Origin: Bacillota bacterium
GTDB lineage: Bacteria; Bacillota; Clostridia; Oscillospirales; Acutalibacteraceae
Assembly: GCA_023397245.1 (NCBI GenBank)
Contig: JAEWUH010000211.1
Coordinates: 1 to 34,467, forward strand
Direction of reading: 5' to 3'
DNA length: 34,467 bases
The notes under the pieces: generated by a model
Seen by the model: the letters and a program-made list of their open reading frames with translations, nothing else
Told to the model about the DNA's origin: nothing
The model's database searches: none
Position numbers and translations under genes: made by a program
Shown: piece after piece, positions 1-8,098 of the stretch
Position numbering within the stretch: the first letter of the stretch is position 1
Layout of the letters: each line of letters starts with the position of its first letter

Positions 1-374
1 CCATACAGCTGGCCGCTGGATACAACATTGACAAGCGCCTTGACATCCGTTGTGTAGCGGGGAATGTTGAAATGAATCAGCCCGCCGATATTGGATATGC
101 CGCAGGATCCCGCGTCTATCGCGGTCGTAACGCCATTCGGAAGACAAACCGTGTCTGCGTTTGTCCCCAAAGAATCAGCAAACTGATTGGCGTGAAAATG
201 CGTATCAATCAAGCCCGAGGTGATCATACAGTCTGAACAGTCGATCCGTTCAGCGGATGGAGGCGGATTTTCGTTGCCGATTGTTTCGATACGACCGTCG
301 TGAACCAGCAGATTGCCTCGTTTACCTGAGCCTTTTGAATCCATCAGTGTGCCGTTTGCAAGAAAATAATCCAC
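1..374 (-). CDS. Amidohydrolase-family metallohydrolase, N-terminal part (runs off left edge)
   Basis: The visible ~124 residues are the start of a metal-dependent amidohydrolase. They show an N-terminal beta-strand segment (LVHDGRIETIG), then a GLIDTHFHAN metal-binding motif (HxH), then GVTTAIDAGSCGISNI. The last block resembles the EF_0837/AHA_3915 type of amidohydrolase/deacetylase more than classic dihydroorotase; this assignment is from memory of the family. The GTG start at 374 is chosen because AAAGGAG lies at 384-390, nine bases upstream, and no ATG fits. The gene is divergent from the AraC-type regulator across a 360-bp AT-rich gap, so that regulator is the obvious candidate for its control. 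The catalytic C-terminal half is outside the window, so the substrate cannot be judged. Confidence 0.82.
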   Translation of the reverse strand, partial: MDYFLANGTLMDSKGSGKRGNLLVHDGRIETIGNENPPPSAERIDCSDCMITSGLIDTHFHANQFADSLGTNADTVCLPNGVTTAIDAGSCGISNIGGLIHFNIPRYTTDVKALVNVVSSGQLY

Positions 375-646
375 AGTACTGCACTCCTTTCTGCTATGCA
401 CTTTACGGTATCATTTGTACTTTTTTAATTTATAAATAAACGCATTATAAAAATATTTCTCTCAGTAACATTAAAACGAAATTTTTAATATTTGATTCGT
501 CAGATTTTTCTATTTTATCATGCATAATTTCCATAAATAAAAAACTAATTCAAACATATTGACTATAATTTATCTTGCATATTAAAAACTTTTATTACAA
601 TATGATTATAGCATGCCATTGAGATTTGTATTTGTTGTAATGTTAT

Positions 647-681
647 TGCAACTTGCACTTTTCTCATATTCATGTTATAAA
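647..681 (+). promoter_or_regulatory. Probable araC-family gene promoter with overlapping palindrome
   Basis: TTGCAC (653-658) and TATAAA (676-681) are separated by 17 bp and lie about 50 bp before the regulator start. A perfect 11-bp palindrome, TGCAACTTGCA (647-657), overlaps the -35 box and could be an operator, perhaps for autoregulation. The rest of the 375-734 gap is very AT-rich, and I see no clear promoter for the divergent amidohydrolase in it. Confidence 0.5.
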
Positions 682-734
682 TCAATCAGGATTTCCGTAT
701 CCTGCAACGCTAAAAACAGCATGAGGTGATTTTC

Positions 735-1613
735 TTGGATTATAGCATAACCGTATTCCGCATCGTAAAGGAAAAAAAGTTGGCCAAAACATATATAGAG
801 CGCCACGAGCACGAATATTTTCATTACATCTACGCTTTAAGCGGGCACGCCATGATTGAAGTGGACTATAATCAGTTTGACGTGACGGAAAGGACGCTGA
901 TTATGGTGCCCCCTCGGGTAATTCACGCCGTTTACAGCATTGACGGCTTTATAGGTATTGACATTAAATTCTTATGTGATGAACATTTGACGTCATCTCT
1001 GGAAAAAATCGGCTATTGCATCAGCGGCGTAACGGATTATGAGGACGCCCTGCTAAAATCGTTTTTTTATGAAGCCCTCCAGAAAAAAGACCTTTTTGAG
1101 CACGTTATAAACTCGCAGATGCTTGAAATGATATTCCGTATTTTAAGGAGAAAGCAGCACGGGCTGTTTATGGTTAATCCGGATGAGTTTTCCGGTAATG
1201 CCAATGTTAATTTTTACCCCAAAAAGTATTTGCGTGAAGTCTTTAATTACATTGAAAAAAATCTCGATAAGGATATCACCATATCGGATCTTGCGCAAAT
1301 GTGCAATTATAATAAAAATTACTTTTCCACATATTTTAAAGAGTGCACCGGATATACCCCCCAAAAATATATAAATAAAAAGAAAATGGAAAAAGCCATT
1401 TCATTAATAATGTCGGGAGATAAAACAATTACACAGGTTTCGGAAGAACTCGGTTTTACCAGCATTCATTATTTCAGCCGTTTGTTTAAAAAGGAGCTTG
1501 GCGTATCACCAAGCGTATATTTCGGAAGGACCAGTATTGACATCGGAATAAATATAGAGAAAAATAAATATACCCCCCAATCCGAATTTGAATTTCGCGC
1601 TCAAAAAATGTAA
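735..1613 (+). CDS. AraC-family transcriptional regulator
   Basis: About 292 residues with the usual two-domain layout. An N-terminal cupin-like sensing domain (roughly 10-130, with HEHEYFHYIYALSG) is followed by two helix-turn-helix motifs in the C-terminal ~100 residues (SDLAQMCNYNKNYFSTYFKE and the conserved VSEELGFTSIHYFSRLFKKELG). The length is normal for the family. A TTG start at 735 is preferred because GAGGTG (723-728) sits six bases upstream; the in-frame GTG at 726 lies inside that ribosome-binding site. It probably controls the divergent amidohydrolase gene and possibly itself. The effector is unknown; a cupin domain usually means a small sugar-like or organic ligand. Confidence 0.92.
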   Translation: MDYSITVFRIVKEKKLAKTYIERHEHEYFHYIYALSGHAMIEVDYNQFDVTERTLIMVPPRVIHAVYSIDGFIGIDIKFLCDEHLTSSLEKIGYCISGVTDYEDALLKSFFYEALQKKDLFEHVINSQMLEMIFRILRRKQHGLFMVNPDEFSGNANVNFYPKKYLREVFNYIEKNLDKDITISDLAQMCNYNKNYFSTYFKECTGYTPQKYINKKKMEKAISLIMSGDKTITQVSEELGFTSIHYFSRLFKKELGVSPSVYFGRTSIDIGINIEKNKYTPQSEFEFRAQKM

Positions 1614-1811
1614 TGATTAAGTTTGAGATAAACCCATTAATACATGAAAAATTCGAGTAACATTACTTTCTCGCCAAAACAGAAAGTTTACTAAAGATTT
1701 GGCCACCCATAAAACGATGTGGCCAGCAAAAGTAAAACTTTTATGTACCTCTGTCCAGATCCATTCTGTTTACTCTGTTTCCACTTTATTAATCCGCAAC
1801 AGGGTGGAACA

Positions 1812-1961
1812 GTGAAAGGTATTGTTGAGGAGCGCGCCGTGGAACTCGGCAAGTATATAATCGAGAACAAGACCACCGTGCGCAGCGCGGCAAAAAAGTT
1901 CAGAGTCAGCAAGTCCGCAGTGCATACGGTTGTAACTTACATGAACGGTTTTACATTCTAG
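1812..1961 (+). pseudogene. Truncated SpoIIID-like sporulation regulator
   Basis: The 49-residue product matches the first ~41 residues of SpoIIID: ERxxxxGKYIIE, then TVRSAAKKFRVSKSAVHTVVT, which is the helix-turn-helix. It then diverges and stops after YMNGFTF. Full SpoIIID is about 80-95 residues, so the C-terminal basic helix needed for DNA binding is missing. The GTG start at 1812 has AGGGTGG at 1801-1807. No frameshift that restores the C-terminus is visible before the terminator just downstream. It is either a degraded extra copy or a short HTH-only protein; the former seems more likely. Nothing else gene-like was seen in 1614-1811. Confidence 0.65.
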
Positions 1962-1962
1962 T

Positions 1963-2022
1963 AAAATAAAAAAAGCAGGGATTCAGCCTCTTCTTTCGGA
2001 GAGCGCAAAATCCCTGCTTTTT
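1963..2022. terminator. Bidirectional intrinsic terminator
   Basis: A 14-bp stem (1970-1983 with 2009-2022, core GCAGGGATT/AATCCCTGC) is flanked by A-rich sequence on the left and a T-run on the right, so it can work both ways. The leftward T-tract (seven T, A, four T) is especially strong. It serves the spoIIID fragment on the plus strand and the candidate RNA on the minus strand. Confidence 0.85.
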
Positions 2023-2231
2023 ACTTAAGAAAGAGTAATCGTGACACTGATAAGTTCAGAACAATGCAGTTATTTAGGGAGATTCCCGCTTGGCTTTATA
2101 CCTTTCTGCGTGGTCATCCACCTAAAGGTGTGAACCTTAGGAATCGATTTATCCTTCTTGCCGCATGCATCAAAAGTGATGCAGAATAACCCCGTTTTCA
2201 AACCGGCCACCTGGTAGTTACCATTATATAC
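1965..2231 (-). ncRNA. Candidate structured small RNA, about 267 nt, class not recognised
   Basis: A consensus-like promoter (2238-2266) points leftward, and a strong terminator closes the unit at about 1965. Between them are many local hairpins: TGCATCA/TGATGCA (2166-2183, loop of 4), CCTAAAGG/CCTTAGG (2121-2141, one bulge), GTGG/CCAC (2110-2121) and GGGA/TCCC (2077-2087). The only open frame here (2070-2255) would start with GTG inside the promoter spacer, upstream of the predicted transcription start, and has no ribosome-binding site. An RNA product therefore explains the region better than a protein. I see no signature of 6S, SRP, tmRNA, RNase P or a riboswitch I know. It ends 361 bp... 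from no adjoining leftward gene, so it looks free-standing. Confidence 0.5.
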
Positions 2232-2237
2232 AACCAT

Positions 2238-2266
2238 ATTATACTTGAATTTCACTGAATTAACAA
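2238..2266 (-). promoter_or_regulatory. Promoter of the candidate small RNA
   Basis: Read on the minus strand, TTGTTA (2266-2261) and a perfect TATAAT (2243-2238) are separated by exactly 17 bp. The predicted transcription start is near 2231-2229. No protein gene with a ribosome-binding site follows before the terminator. Confidence 0.65.
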
Positions 2267-2360
2267 GGTTTCTATATTCTAATCGAAAATAACGAAGCAG
2301 CCTATTTTAAAGCTCACCCGGAGAATTTTATCTGCGGCTTTTATAAACTCTCTTAGACCA

Positions 2361-4097
2361 TTAGTTTTTAAAAGAGCTCCGTTTTAAGTGCGACAAAATA
2401 TAACTTTCAACCTCACTGCCGGTAGAAAATGTAAGGCAAGTGTCTGCAATGTCCTGACATTTTTTTGCGGACAGGCTGCGAATGGTATCTTTTATTATCG
2501 GAATGGAAACGGGGTTCATGCTGAAATGGTGAAGACCGAATCCGAGCAGGATAACTGCCAGGGTTGGATCACTTGCCATTTCGCCACACATTCCGACAGG
2601 AATTCCTTCTTTATGTGCACTTTCAATAATATGCTTAATCAGCATAAGTACTCCTGGATGATAAGGCTTATATAGATGAGCAACCCGATCATTCATTCGG
2701 TCAACCGCCAAAGAATATTGAAGGAGGTCATTGGTACCAATGCTGAAAAAATCCACCTCCTTCGCTGCACTCTGAGCTTGCAGCGCAATCGCGGGAATTT
2801 CAATCATGATTCCAATTTTGATTGCTTCATTGTATAAAACGCCATTCGCTTTCAATTCTTCTTTACATTCTTTCAGCAAAGCTTTAGCTTGCCGGATTTC
2901 CTCAACACAGGACACCATAGGAAACATAACAGCCAGATTTCCGTAACAACTTGCGCGTAAAATAGCACGTAACTGAGTCTTAAATACCTCGGTGTACTCC
3001 AGACTCACACGCAACGCGCGGTAACCTAAAAATGGATTCATTTCCTCGGGTAGGTCAAAATAACTCAGGCGTTTGTCTCCTCCGATATCCATCGTACGGA
3101 TAATCACTTGCTTTTCGCCCATCTTTTCCGCCACTTCGCGATAGGAATTGTATTGCTCCTCCTCAGTGGGGAAGGTATTTCGGTTCATATAAAACAGTTC
3201 GCTGCGAAACAACCCGATTCCATCCCCGCCGTTTTGAAGGATAAGGTCAGTTTCCGCAGGAGTTCCAATATTTCCCTCGACTTTTACAGTTACGCCATCC
3301 AGCGTGACCGCGTTGGTAAACGCCGTCTTCAAAATTGATTCACGCTGTATTCGGTTGTGTTCCTTTTGTTCTTCCGCTTTGGCAAGCTGCTGCTCGTCCG
3401 GATGAACAATTACATTTCCTGCGATGCCGTTGACAATGACAGCATCTCCGTCGTGCAATGATGTAGTAATCCCTTTCACACCGATTACTGCGGGAATCCC
3501 CAAACTGCGCGAAAGAATAACTGCGTGCGAGGTTTTGCTGCCTACCTCACTGACAATTGCAAGTACCTTGCTGCTGTCCATCTCGGCCGTATCCGATGGT
3601 GTAATATCATGTGAAACCAAAATGCAGTTTTCGGGCAGCATTGCTAAGCTTTTTGTCTGCTGTCCGGTAATCTCCCGTATCAGGCGGTCACCCACATCGA
3701 GAATATCCGCAGAACGTGCCTTCATATATTCATCATCCAGTGAAGAAAGAAAATCACTGACCTTACGAATTGATAAATCGGCAGCGTTGTCCGCTTTGAT
3801 CCTTTGCGACGCAATCAGATCTATTGCATTGTCAATAACCTCAGGATCTTCCAGCACCGAAAGATGAGCTTCGAAAATTTCAGCTTCTTTTGTGCCAACC
3901 TTCCGATTGATCTTATCAATCATTTGTTCTATCTGCTTTTTAACAGCCTGCACAGCATTCTTTAAACGCTGCTGCTCGGATGCCACCTGCTCCGCGGCAA
4001 TCGAATTCCGGTCAATTGCAACCGGCTGATTCATATAGAGCAATGCTTTGCCAATGGCAATTCCATCACTGCCGGCTATCCCGGTAAAGACATTCAT
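2361..4097 (-). CDS. ptsI: PTS Enzyme I (PEP-protein phosphotransferase)
   Basis: Cytoplasmic first enzyme of the phosphotransferase system: it takes phosphate from PEP and passes it to His15 of HPr. The 578 residues match the normal length of about 570-575. The phosphohistidine motif GSKTSHAVILSR places the active His at residue 191. The PEP-binding TIM barrel shows GLFRSELFYM (about 295-304), MDIGGDKRLSYFDLP and the C-terminal GMCGEMASD loop with its cysteine. The start has an AGGAGG site just upstream. It lies 102 bp downstream of the LevR-like regulator gene on the same strand, so the two may be cotranscribed. HPr and the EII genes are on the divergent operon, which makes this a complete local relay. 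Confidence 0.97.
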   Translation of the reverse strand: MNVFTGIAGSDGIAIGKALLYMNQPVAIDRNSIAAEQVASEQQRLKNAVQAVKKQIEQMIDKINRKVGTKEAEIFEAHLSVLEDPEVIDNAIDLIASQRIKADNAADLSIRKVSDFLSSLDDEYMKARSADILDVGDRLIREITGQQTKSLAMLPENCILVSHDITPSDTAEMDSSKVLAIVSEVGSKTSHAVILSRSLGIPAVIGVKGITTSLHDGDAVIVNGIAGNVIVHPDEQQLAKAEEQKEHNRIQRESILKTAFTNAVTLDGVTVKVEGNIGTPAETDLILQNGGDGIGLFRSELFYMNRNTFPTEEEQYNSYREVAEKMGEKQVIIRTMDIGGDKRLSYFDLPEEMNPFLGYRALRVSLEYTEVFKTQLRAILRASCYGNLAVMFPMVSCVEEIRQAKALLKECKEELKANGVLYNEAIKIGIMIEIPAIALQAQSAAKEVDFFSIGTNDLLQYSLAVDRMNDRVAHLYKPYHPGVLMLIKHIIESAHKEGIPVGMCGEMASDPTLAVILLGFGLHHFSMNPVSIPIIKDTIRSLSAKKCQDIADTCLTFSTGSEVESYILSHLKRSSFKN

Positions 4098-4199
4098 AAT
4101 AAGGCCTCCTAGTCGATTTTTTGCTATTTCAAATCAAAATGGCATTAATGAATTTTTTACTCAGAAATATAAAGGGGTTAATTGAAACAAGACTCAGCA

Positions 4200-6722
4200 T
4201 TAAATTGAATCAGTCCCAACTAAATAAGGGAGAAAAATCTCTGCTACATAAGCTAACTCACAGGTAGGAATGTTTACACCAAAAATTTCAGAAATATAAG
4301 ACAACCGCTTTTCCAGCAACAACATAATTTTGCTGTTTTCATCAACAAACCGTTTGAGTTTGTCAAATTCCAATGGCTCAACGCGGATGACACGCTCAAG
4401 CATATGGGAACAATGAAAAATAAATTTAATTGCTATTTCATCCGAATATGGCAGTTGCAAATCATTCAGGATGTGGTCCAAAGCCGCAAGCAGTGCATAA
4501 GCCGCTTTCGTGGGATTCAGAAAGGTAAGTGATTTGGTAAGGATTTCATTAATAATACGGTTGATAAACGATGTACCTTCCCCGTTCAGCGGGCTTTCTC
4601 CACTGGCTCCGGCCTCGTGCACAGGTAATTCCTTGTTTAACAGTTTACTGATTGGATACCCCTCTTTTAGGCTACGATGCGCTATAGCGAGCATAACCGG
4701 CAGAGAGACTCCGCTCACTGTTTCCGCCTTGATCCCGGTGGTACTGGTAATATGCTTATGCAGCGCGGTAAGAGGTTCCATATCGGTAAGCAGCAATACG
4801 CCTGCCCCTTGATTCAACTCCTGCGCGCGCTGCACAACGCATTGCAATAAGGCTTCATAGCTCGTTTGCGGTGTGAAGTTAATCCAGCTTACGCGGTTGC
4901 AGCCGCATACGGAGTTGACGTATTCCGCCATGGATTCAGCCACATGGTCTCCGTGAAATACTGCGATCAAAGCTACCCTGCTTGCCTGCGGCCACCTAGA
5001 CGCAAGACTGAGGTACATAGCCATAAAGCTAAGTTCCCGATCCGGCAGCATAATACCCGTCACGCGATGAATATTTCGACGGAGATCTTCCGCTGCGGTA
5101 TATTCTTTAGGGTTGGTAATTCTAACGCTCTCACTGGGATGGTATTGAATTTCAAAATGATTCTGTATGCATTTGATTACGTTAAATACATGCAGTAAAA
5201 GACCATAAAACAACGAAGAATTCTGTACGACGCAGAGGTACTCGGGGCATCCCGCCAGATAACGGAACAAGGTATCGCAAACGTTGGGGGGAACTGTCTC
5301 TTTGAGCGCGTTGATCTGCGCATCGCTGCCTGATTGCAGGCAGTTGACACAATGGCTGATATAGTTCTCAACATCATCCACTTCAAAAGAGATGTCTGAA
5401 CGAATGTCCTTGTCGGTAAATACATCTTTTGACAGTTCCTGTTCCACTTCTTCAACATGAAAAAACGGAGTCTTTACTCCTGGAGTAAAGACCACATACT
5501 CCTGACTTGACTGGGAAAACAACTCCACAATCTCAACATACGACCTGCTTTGATCAAGGAAAGCACCTGCAATTTCGGGCGGTAAATGTCGATAAGTGAT
5601 TTCCATAACACGGGAGTGTCTGCTTTCGCTGGAAAATTCCAGATACGCCTGCGAACAGATAATCTTGACCGTGCTCTTCATCTCGCCGATATTTCCTATG
5701 TGGCGAACTGCTGCCAGACAGGAAAGAATATCTTTATGAATGATAATGGTAACTCCGATTGATTCCGCTTCCTTATCAAAAAATAAGAACAGATGTTGCA
5801 AAATTTCCGCCGCGCCGCGGTCGTCGATGTCGGGCAAAGTGATTTGTACCGGAATGCTGCGTACCAATCTCTCAATATTCGGAGAATTGGAAGGTTCAGT
5901 CGTAGCGGCAATGATCATTAAATCAGCCTGTCTGGTTACGGATGCCTCCCCCAGACGGAAATAAATATTTTTTTCAATCAGGGTAATGAGCATATCCTGC
6001 GCCTTGGGCGGCAGCTTATCAACACCATCCAGATAAAGGATCCCTCCCGCCGCACTTTCAATCAAACCTTTTTTCCCTTTTTCACTGCCCGAAACAGCGC
6101 CCTTGATAAATCCGAAAAGTTGGGAAATCAAATACTGGGGGGAAGCAGAATAATCCTGGCAGTTAAAGGTTATAAATTCGGCATTCGGCCAGATTTTTCC
6201 TTTCGATTGCGCATAGAGATACATCTCTCTGGCAAATTTGCTTTTTCCAACACCTACGCTGCCAATAATGAGTGTATGCAGCCCGCGCGGAGGATAAGAT
6301 ACCGCCGCCTTTGCCTGCTGGATGGCAAGCTTCATGCTTCCGTTTGAGCCAATCATATTTTCCAACTCGGTTTGCGGCTGTGGAATTACATCATTGGGGA
6401 TCTGTTCTCCGTGAACATAGTCTTCAATAGAACTTCCATTGGGAATCGTAACAGGAATAAAACAGCCGGGATAACGCCGACACAAAATGTCTTTGTGTAT
6501 ATACAAGGTAGGCTTTCCCTGCTGTTTAATCACCTGCCCCTTACGATAGAGCCGGTTCAGCTCCTTGCAGACATTCGAACGGTCAAGAGCCAGCCGCTCC
6601 GCAATTTCATTTGCTTGAATACCGGTAAAACTCCCCAGTTCCACCTGCTGCTGCGTGTGCCGTTCCACCTCGTCAAGGATCCTTGATTGACGGGTTATCT
6701 TTGTGTGTTCCGGTTCTTTCAT
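4200..6722 (-). CDS. LevR-like PRD-containing transcriptional activator with AAA+ domain
   Basis: An 840-residue PTS-controlled regulator. Domains in order: N-terminal winged HTH (about 10-75), AAA+ ATPase (about 125-360), PRD1 (about 450-575, His511), mannose-type EIIA-like domain (about 580-690, AVFHGDH with His590) and PRD2 (about 720-835, FIFHCSHML with His770). Walker A is canonical (GSVGVGKS, 154-161). The GAFTGA loop that contacts sigma-54 reads GAVSGS (208-213), and Walker B reads ILYLDGVDKL (about 228-237) with Gly where a catalytic Glu is usual. ATG 6722 is chosen because AAGGAGA lies at 6728-6734; a 43-residue upstream extension is hydrophobic and lacks a site. It most likely controls the divergent EII operon, with PRD phosphorylation by HPr and the EIIs as the input. 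Whether it truly uses sigma-54 is doubtful. Confidence 0.92.
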   Translation of the reverse strand: MKEPEHTKITRQSRILDEVERHTQQQVELGSFTGIQANEIAERLALDRSNVCKELNRLYRKGQVIKQQGKPTLYIHKDILCRRYPGCFIPVTIPNGSSIEDYVHGEQIPNDVIPQPQTELENMIGSNGSMKLAIQQAKAAVSYPPRGLHTLIIGSVGVGKSKFAREMYLYAQSKGKIWPNAEFITFNCQDYSASPQYLISQLFGFIKGAVSGSEKGKKGLIESAAGGILYLDGVDKLPPKAQDMLITLIEKNIYFRLGEASVTRQADLMIIAATTEPSNSPNIERLVRSIPVQITLPDIDDRGAAEILQHLFLFFDKEAESIGVTIIIHKDILSCLAAVRHIGNIGEMKSTVKIICSQAYLEFSSESRHSRVMEITYRHLPPEIAGAFLDQSRSYVEIVELFSQSSQEYVVFTPGVKTPFFHVEEVEQELSKDVFTDKDIRSDISFEVDDVENYISHCVNCLQSGSDAQINALKETVPPNVCDTLFRYLAGCPEYLCVVQNSSLFYGLLLHVFNVIKCIQNHFEIQYHPSESVRITNPKEYTAAEDLRRNIHRVTGIMLPDRELSFMAMYLSLASRWPQASRVALIAVFHGDHVAESMAEYVNSVCGCNRVSWINFTPQTSYEALLQCVVQRAQELNQGAGVLLLTDMEPLTALHKHITSTTGIKAETVSGVSLPVMLAIAHRSLKEGYPISKLLNKELPVHEAGASGESPLNGEGTSFINRIINEILTKSLTFLNPTKAAYALLAALDHILNDLQLPYSDEIAIKFIFHCSHMLERVIRVEPLEFDKLKRFVDENSKIMLLLEKRLSYISEIFGVNIPTCELAYVAEIFLPYLVGTDSI

Positions 6723-6843
6723 CGTGATCTCCTTCTCCAAAAATGTGAGGTGATCTTGCCTCGCATTTTTCGGATGACAGTTGCAGTCTATCGCATAAAT
6801 TTTCCGTGAAAATGAATATATTATGAATAAAATAAAAACAAAT

Positions 6844-7031
6844 TGTGTCAAGAGTGCTTATTTTATTAAAAAACGAGTCAAATTATATGGAAGAGTTCAA
6901 AAAACATCAGAAATGTGTCATTGTGGTTTAAATATAATAACACACATAGTAAAAACATAACATTATTCACCGAAAATATAATTAACCGGCTCAAATTTCT
7001 TATACATATAGCACATTTCAAAAATGACACA
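6844..7031. promoter_or_regulatory. Three copies of the heptamer TGTGTCA in the regulator-operon intergenic region
   Basis: TGTGTCA occurs at 6844-6850 and 6914-6920 on the plus strand and inverted at 7025-7031. The last two extend to a 9-bp inverted pair (TGTGTCATT at 6914-6922, AATGACACA at 7023-7031). They lie between the LevR-like gene and the EII promoter, the right place for upstream activator sites of such a regulator. The 6723-7128 gap is otherwise AT-rich, apart from the promoter at 7062-7090. Confidence 0.4.
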
Positions 7032-7061
7032 CATAAGGCTGAAAATTCAAAACCGGATTGT

Positions 7062-7090
7062 TTGACAAGGCTATAAAACCATGCTAGGAT
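7062..7090 (+). promoter_or_regulatory. Sigma-70-type promoter of the PTS operon
   Basis: TTGACA (7062-7067), a 17-bp spacer and TAGGAT (7085-7090), with TG at the extended -10 position (7082-7083). The start codon of the EIIA gene is 39 bp downstream of the -10 box. I looked for a GG-N10-GC (-24/-12) element across 6850-7128 and did not find one. Confidence 0.7.
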
Positions 7091-7128
7091 GGCCACATAA
7101 ATGGATTTTGTAAATGGGAGGTACCAAA

Positions 7129-7548
7129 GTGTTTCAAATTTTGGTTTTAAGTCACGGAAATTTTTCCTGTGAACTTCTAAAATCCGCCGAACTGATTGTT
7201 GGAGAGCAGAACGATGGTATAAAGGCAATTGCTCTTCTTCCAAACCAGGATATGAAGGATTATTACCGGAACATCGAGCAGTATGTTCTGAATACCGTGG
7301 ACAAAGGTGGAACCTTGATTCTGACCGACATTATGGGAGGAAGTACGTTCATTAACGCCGCGAAGGCCTGCCATACGCTGTGTGACCGAGTTCCGGTTGA
7401 AATGGTAACAGGGGTGAATCTGCCAATGCTGATTGAAGTCTTGGGCTGCCGGGAGTACAGCAGCTTGGAACAGGCAAAGCAAACTGCTCTTTCCGAGGGA
7501 ATCTCAGGTATTAAGGATTTTTCGGTATGTATGCAGGATCAAATGTAA
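7129..7548 (+). CDS. PTS system mannose-family EIIA component
   Basis: A 139-residue cytoplasmic protein that accepts phosphate from HPr and passes it to EIIB. The phosphohistidine is His9 in QILVLSHGNFS. The fold signature continues with LILTDIMGGSTFINAA and the TGVNLPMLIEVL block typical of EIIA-Man. The GTG start at 7129 is preferred over ATG 7114 because GGGAGG (7116-7121) sits seven bases upstream, while the ATG overlaps that site. It is the first gene of an apparent six-gene operon. EIIA and EIIB are separate polypeptides here, as in several Gram-positive Man-family systems. Confidence 0.95.
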   Translation: MFQILVLSHGNFSCELLKSAELIVGEQNDGIKAIALLPNQDMKDYYRNIEQYVLNTVDKGGTLILTDIMGGSTFINAAKACHTLCDRVPVEMVTGVNLPMLIEVLGCREYSSLEQAKQTALSEGISGIKDFSVCMQDQM

Positions 7549-7574
7549 CTTATTGATAAGGGGAGGAAATTGTA

Positions 7575-8048
7575 TTGAATATTGTATTATGCAGGGTAGA
7601 CGAAAGGTTGGTACATGGTCAGGTAATTGCATCGTGGGCCAAATATCTGTCAATCAAACGCATTTTGATTGTGGATGACCAACTGGCAAGCGATACCTTT
7701 ATGACCCAGGTGCTTTCCATGGCCGCGCCTTCAGGAATTACTGTAGAAATTGTTACCGCTGAAAAAGCAGCCGAAAAAATCGGCCAAAATGCCTATGAGA
7801 GTGAAAAAACCATGCTTCTTTTCAAAAACGTCAAGTATGCGCTGAATCTTGTGCAGCTGGGCGTAGAACTGAAGGAGTTGAACATCGGCAATATCGGCGC
7901 CGGCCCGTCACGCAAGGCAATTTCTAAAAATGTATTCGTATCGCCTTCAGAGATGGAAATCATAAAGGAATTGCAGCGGCAGAACGTTTTCGTTTATTTG
8001 CAAATGGTTTATTCCGAAGCAAAAGTGGACATTATGCCCAAACTTTAA
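7575..8048 (+). CDS. PTS system mannose/fructose/sorbose-family EIIB component
   Basis: A 157-residue cytoplasmic subunit that phosphorylates the sugar as EIIC/EIID bring it in. The N-terminal RVDERLVHGQV motif carries the phosphorylated His14. The rest (GNIGAGPSRKAISKNVFVS, then ELQRQNVFVYLQMV) fits the sorbose-type IIB fold and normal length. The TTG start at 7575 is supported by GGGGAGG eight bases upstream. It follows EIIA by 26 bp and precedes EIIC by 50 bp. The sugar cannot be read from the sequence; this family covers mannose, fructose, sorbose, glucosaminate and others. Confidence 0.95.
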   Translation: MNIVLCRVDERLVHGQVIASWAKYLSIKRILIVDDQLASDTFMTQVLSMAAPSGITVEIVTAEKAAEKIGQNAYESEKTMLLFKNVKYALNLVQLGVELKELNIGNIGAGPSRKAISKNVFVSPSEMEIIKELQRQNVFVYLQMVYSEAKVDIMPKL

Positions 8049-8098
8049 GATGTACACATGGTTTTTAGAAAACCATAAAATAAAAAGGAGTGAGTTTT

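Noticed and set aside
2070..2255. A 61-codon leftward frame.
   Set aside because: Its GTG lies in the spacer of a near-consensus promoter, upstream of the predicted transcription start, with no ribosome-binding site. The RNA interpretation fits better.
3424..3867. A 147-codon frame antisense to ptsI.
   Set aside because: Clear shadow of the enzyme I gene: low-complexity, serine/isoleucine-rich translation and no ribosome-binding site.
6850..7128. A sigma-54 (-24/-12) promoter expected for a LevR-controlled operon.
   Set aside because: The nearest GG...GC pairs have 12-bp instead of 10-bp spacing, while a good sigma-70-type promoter is present.
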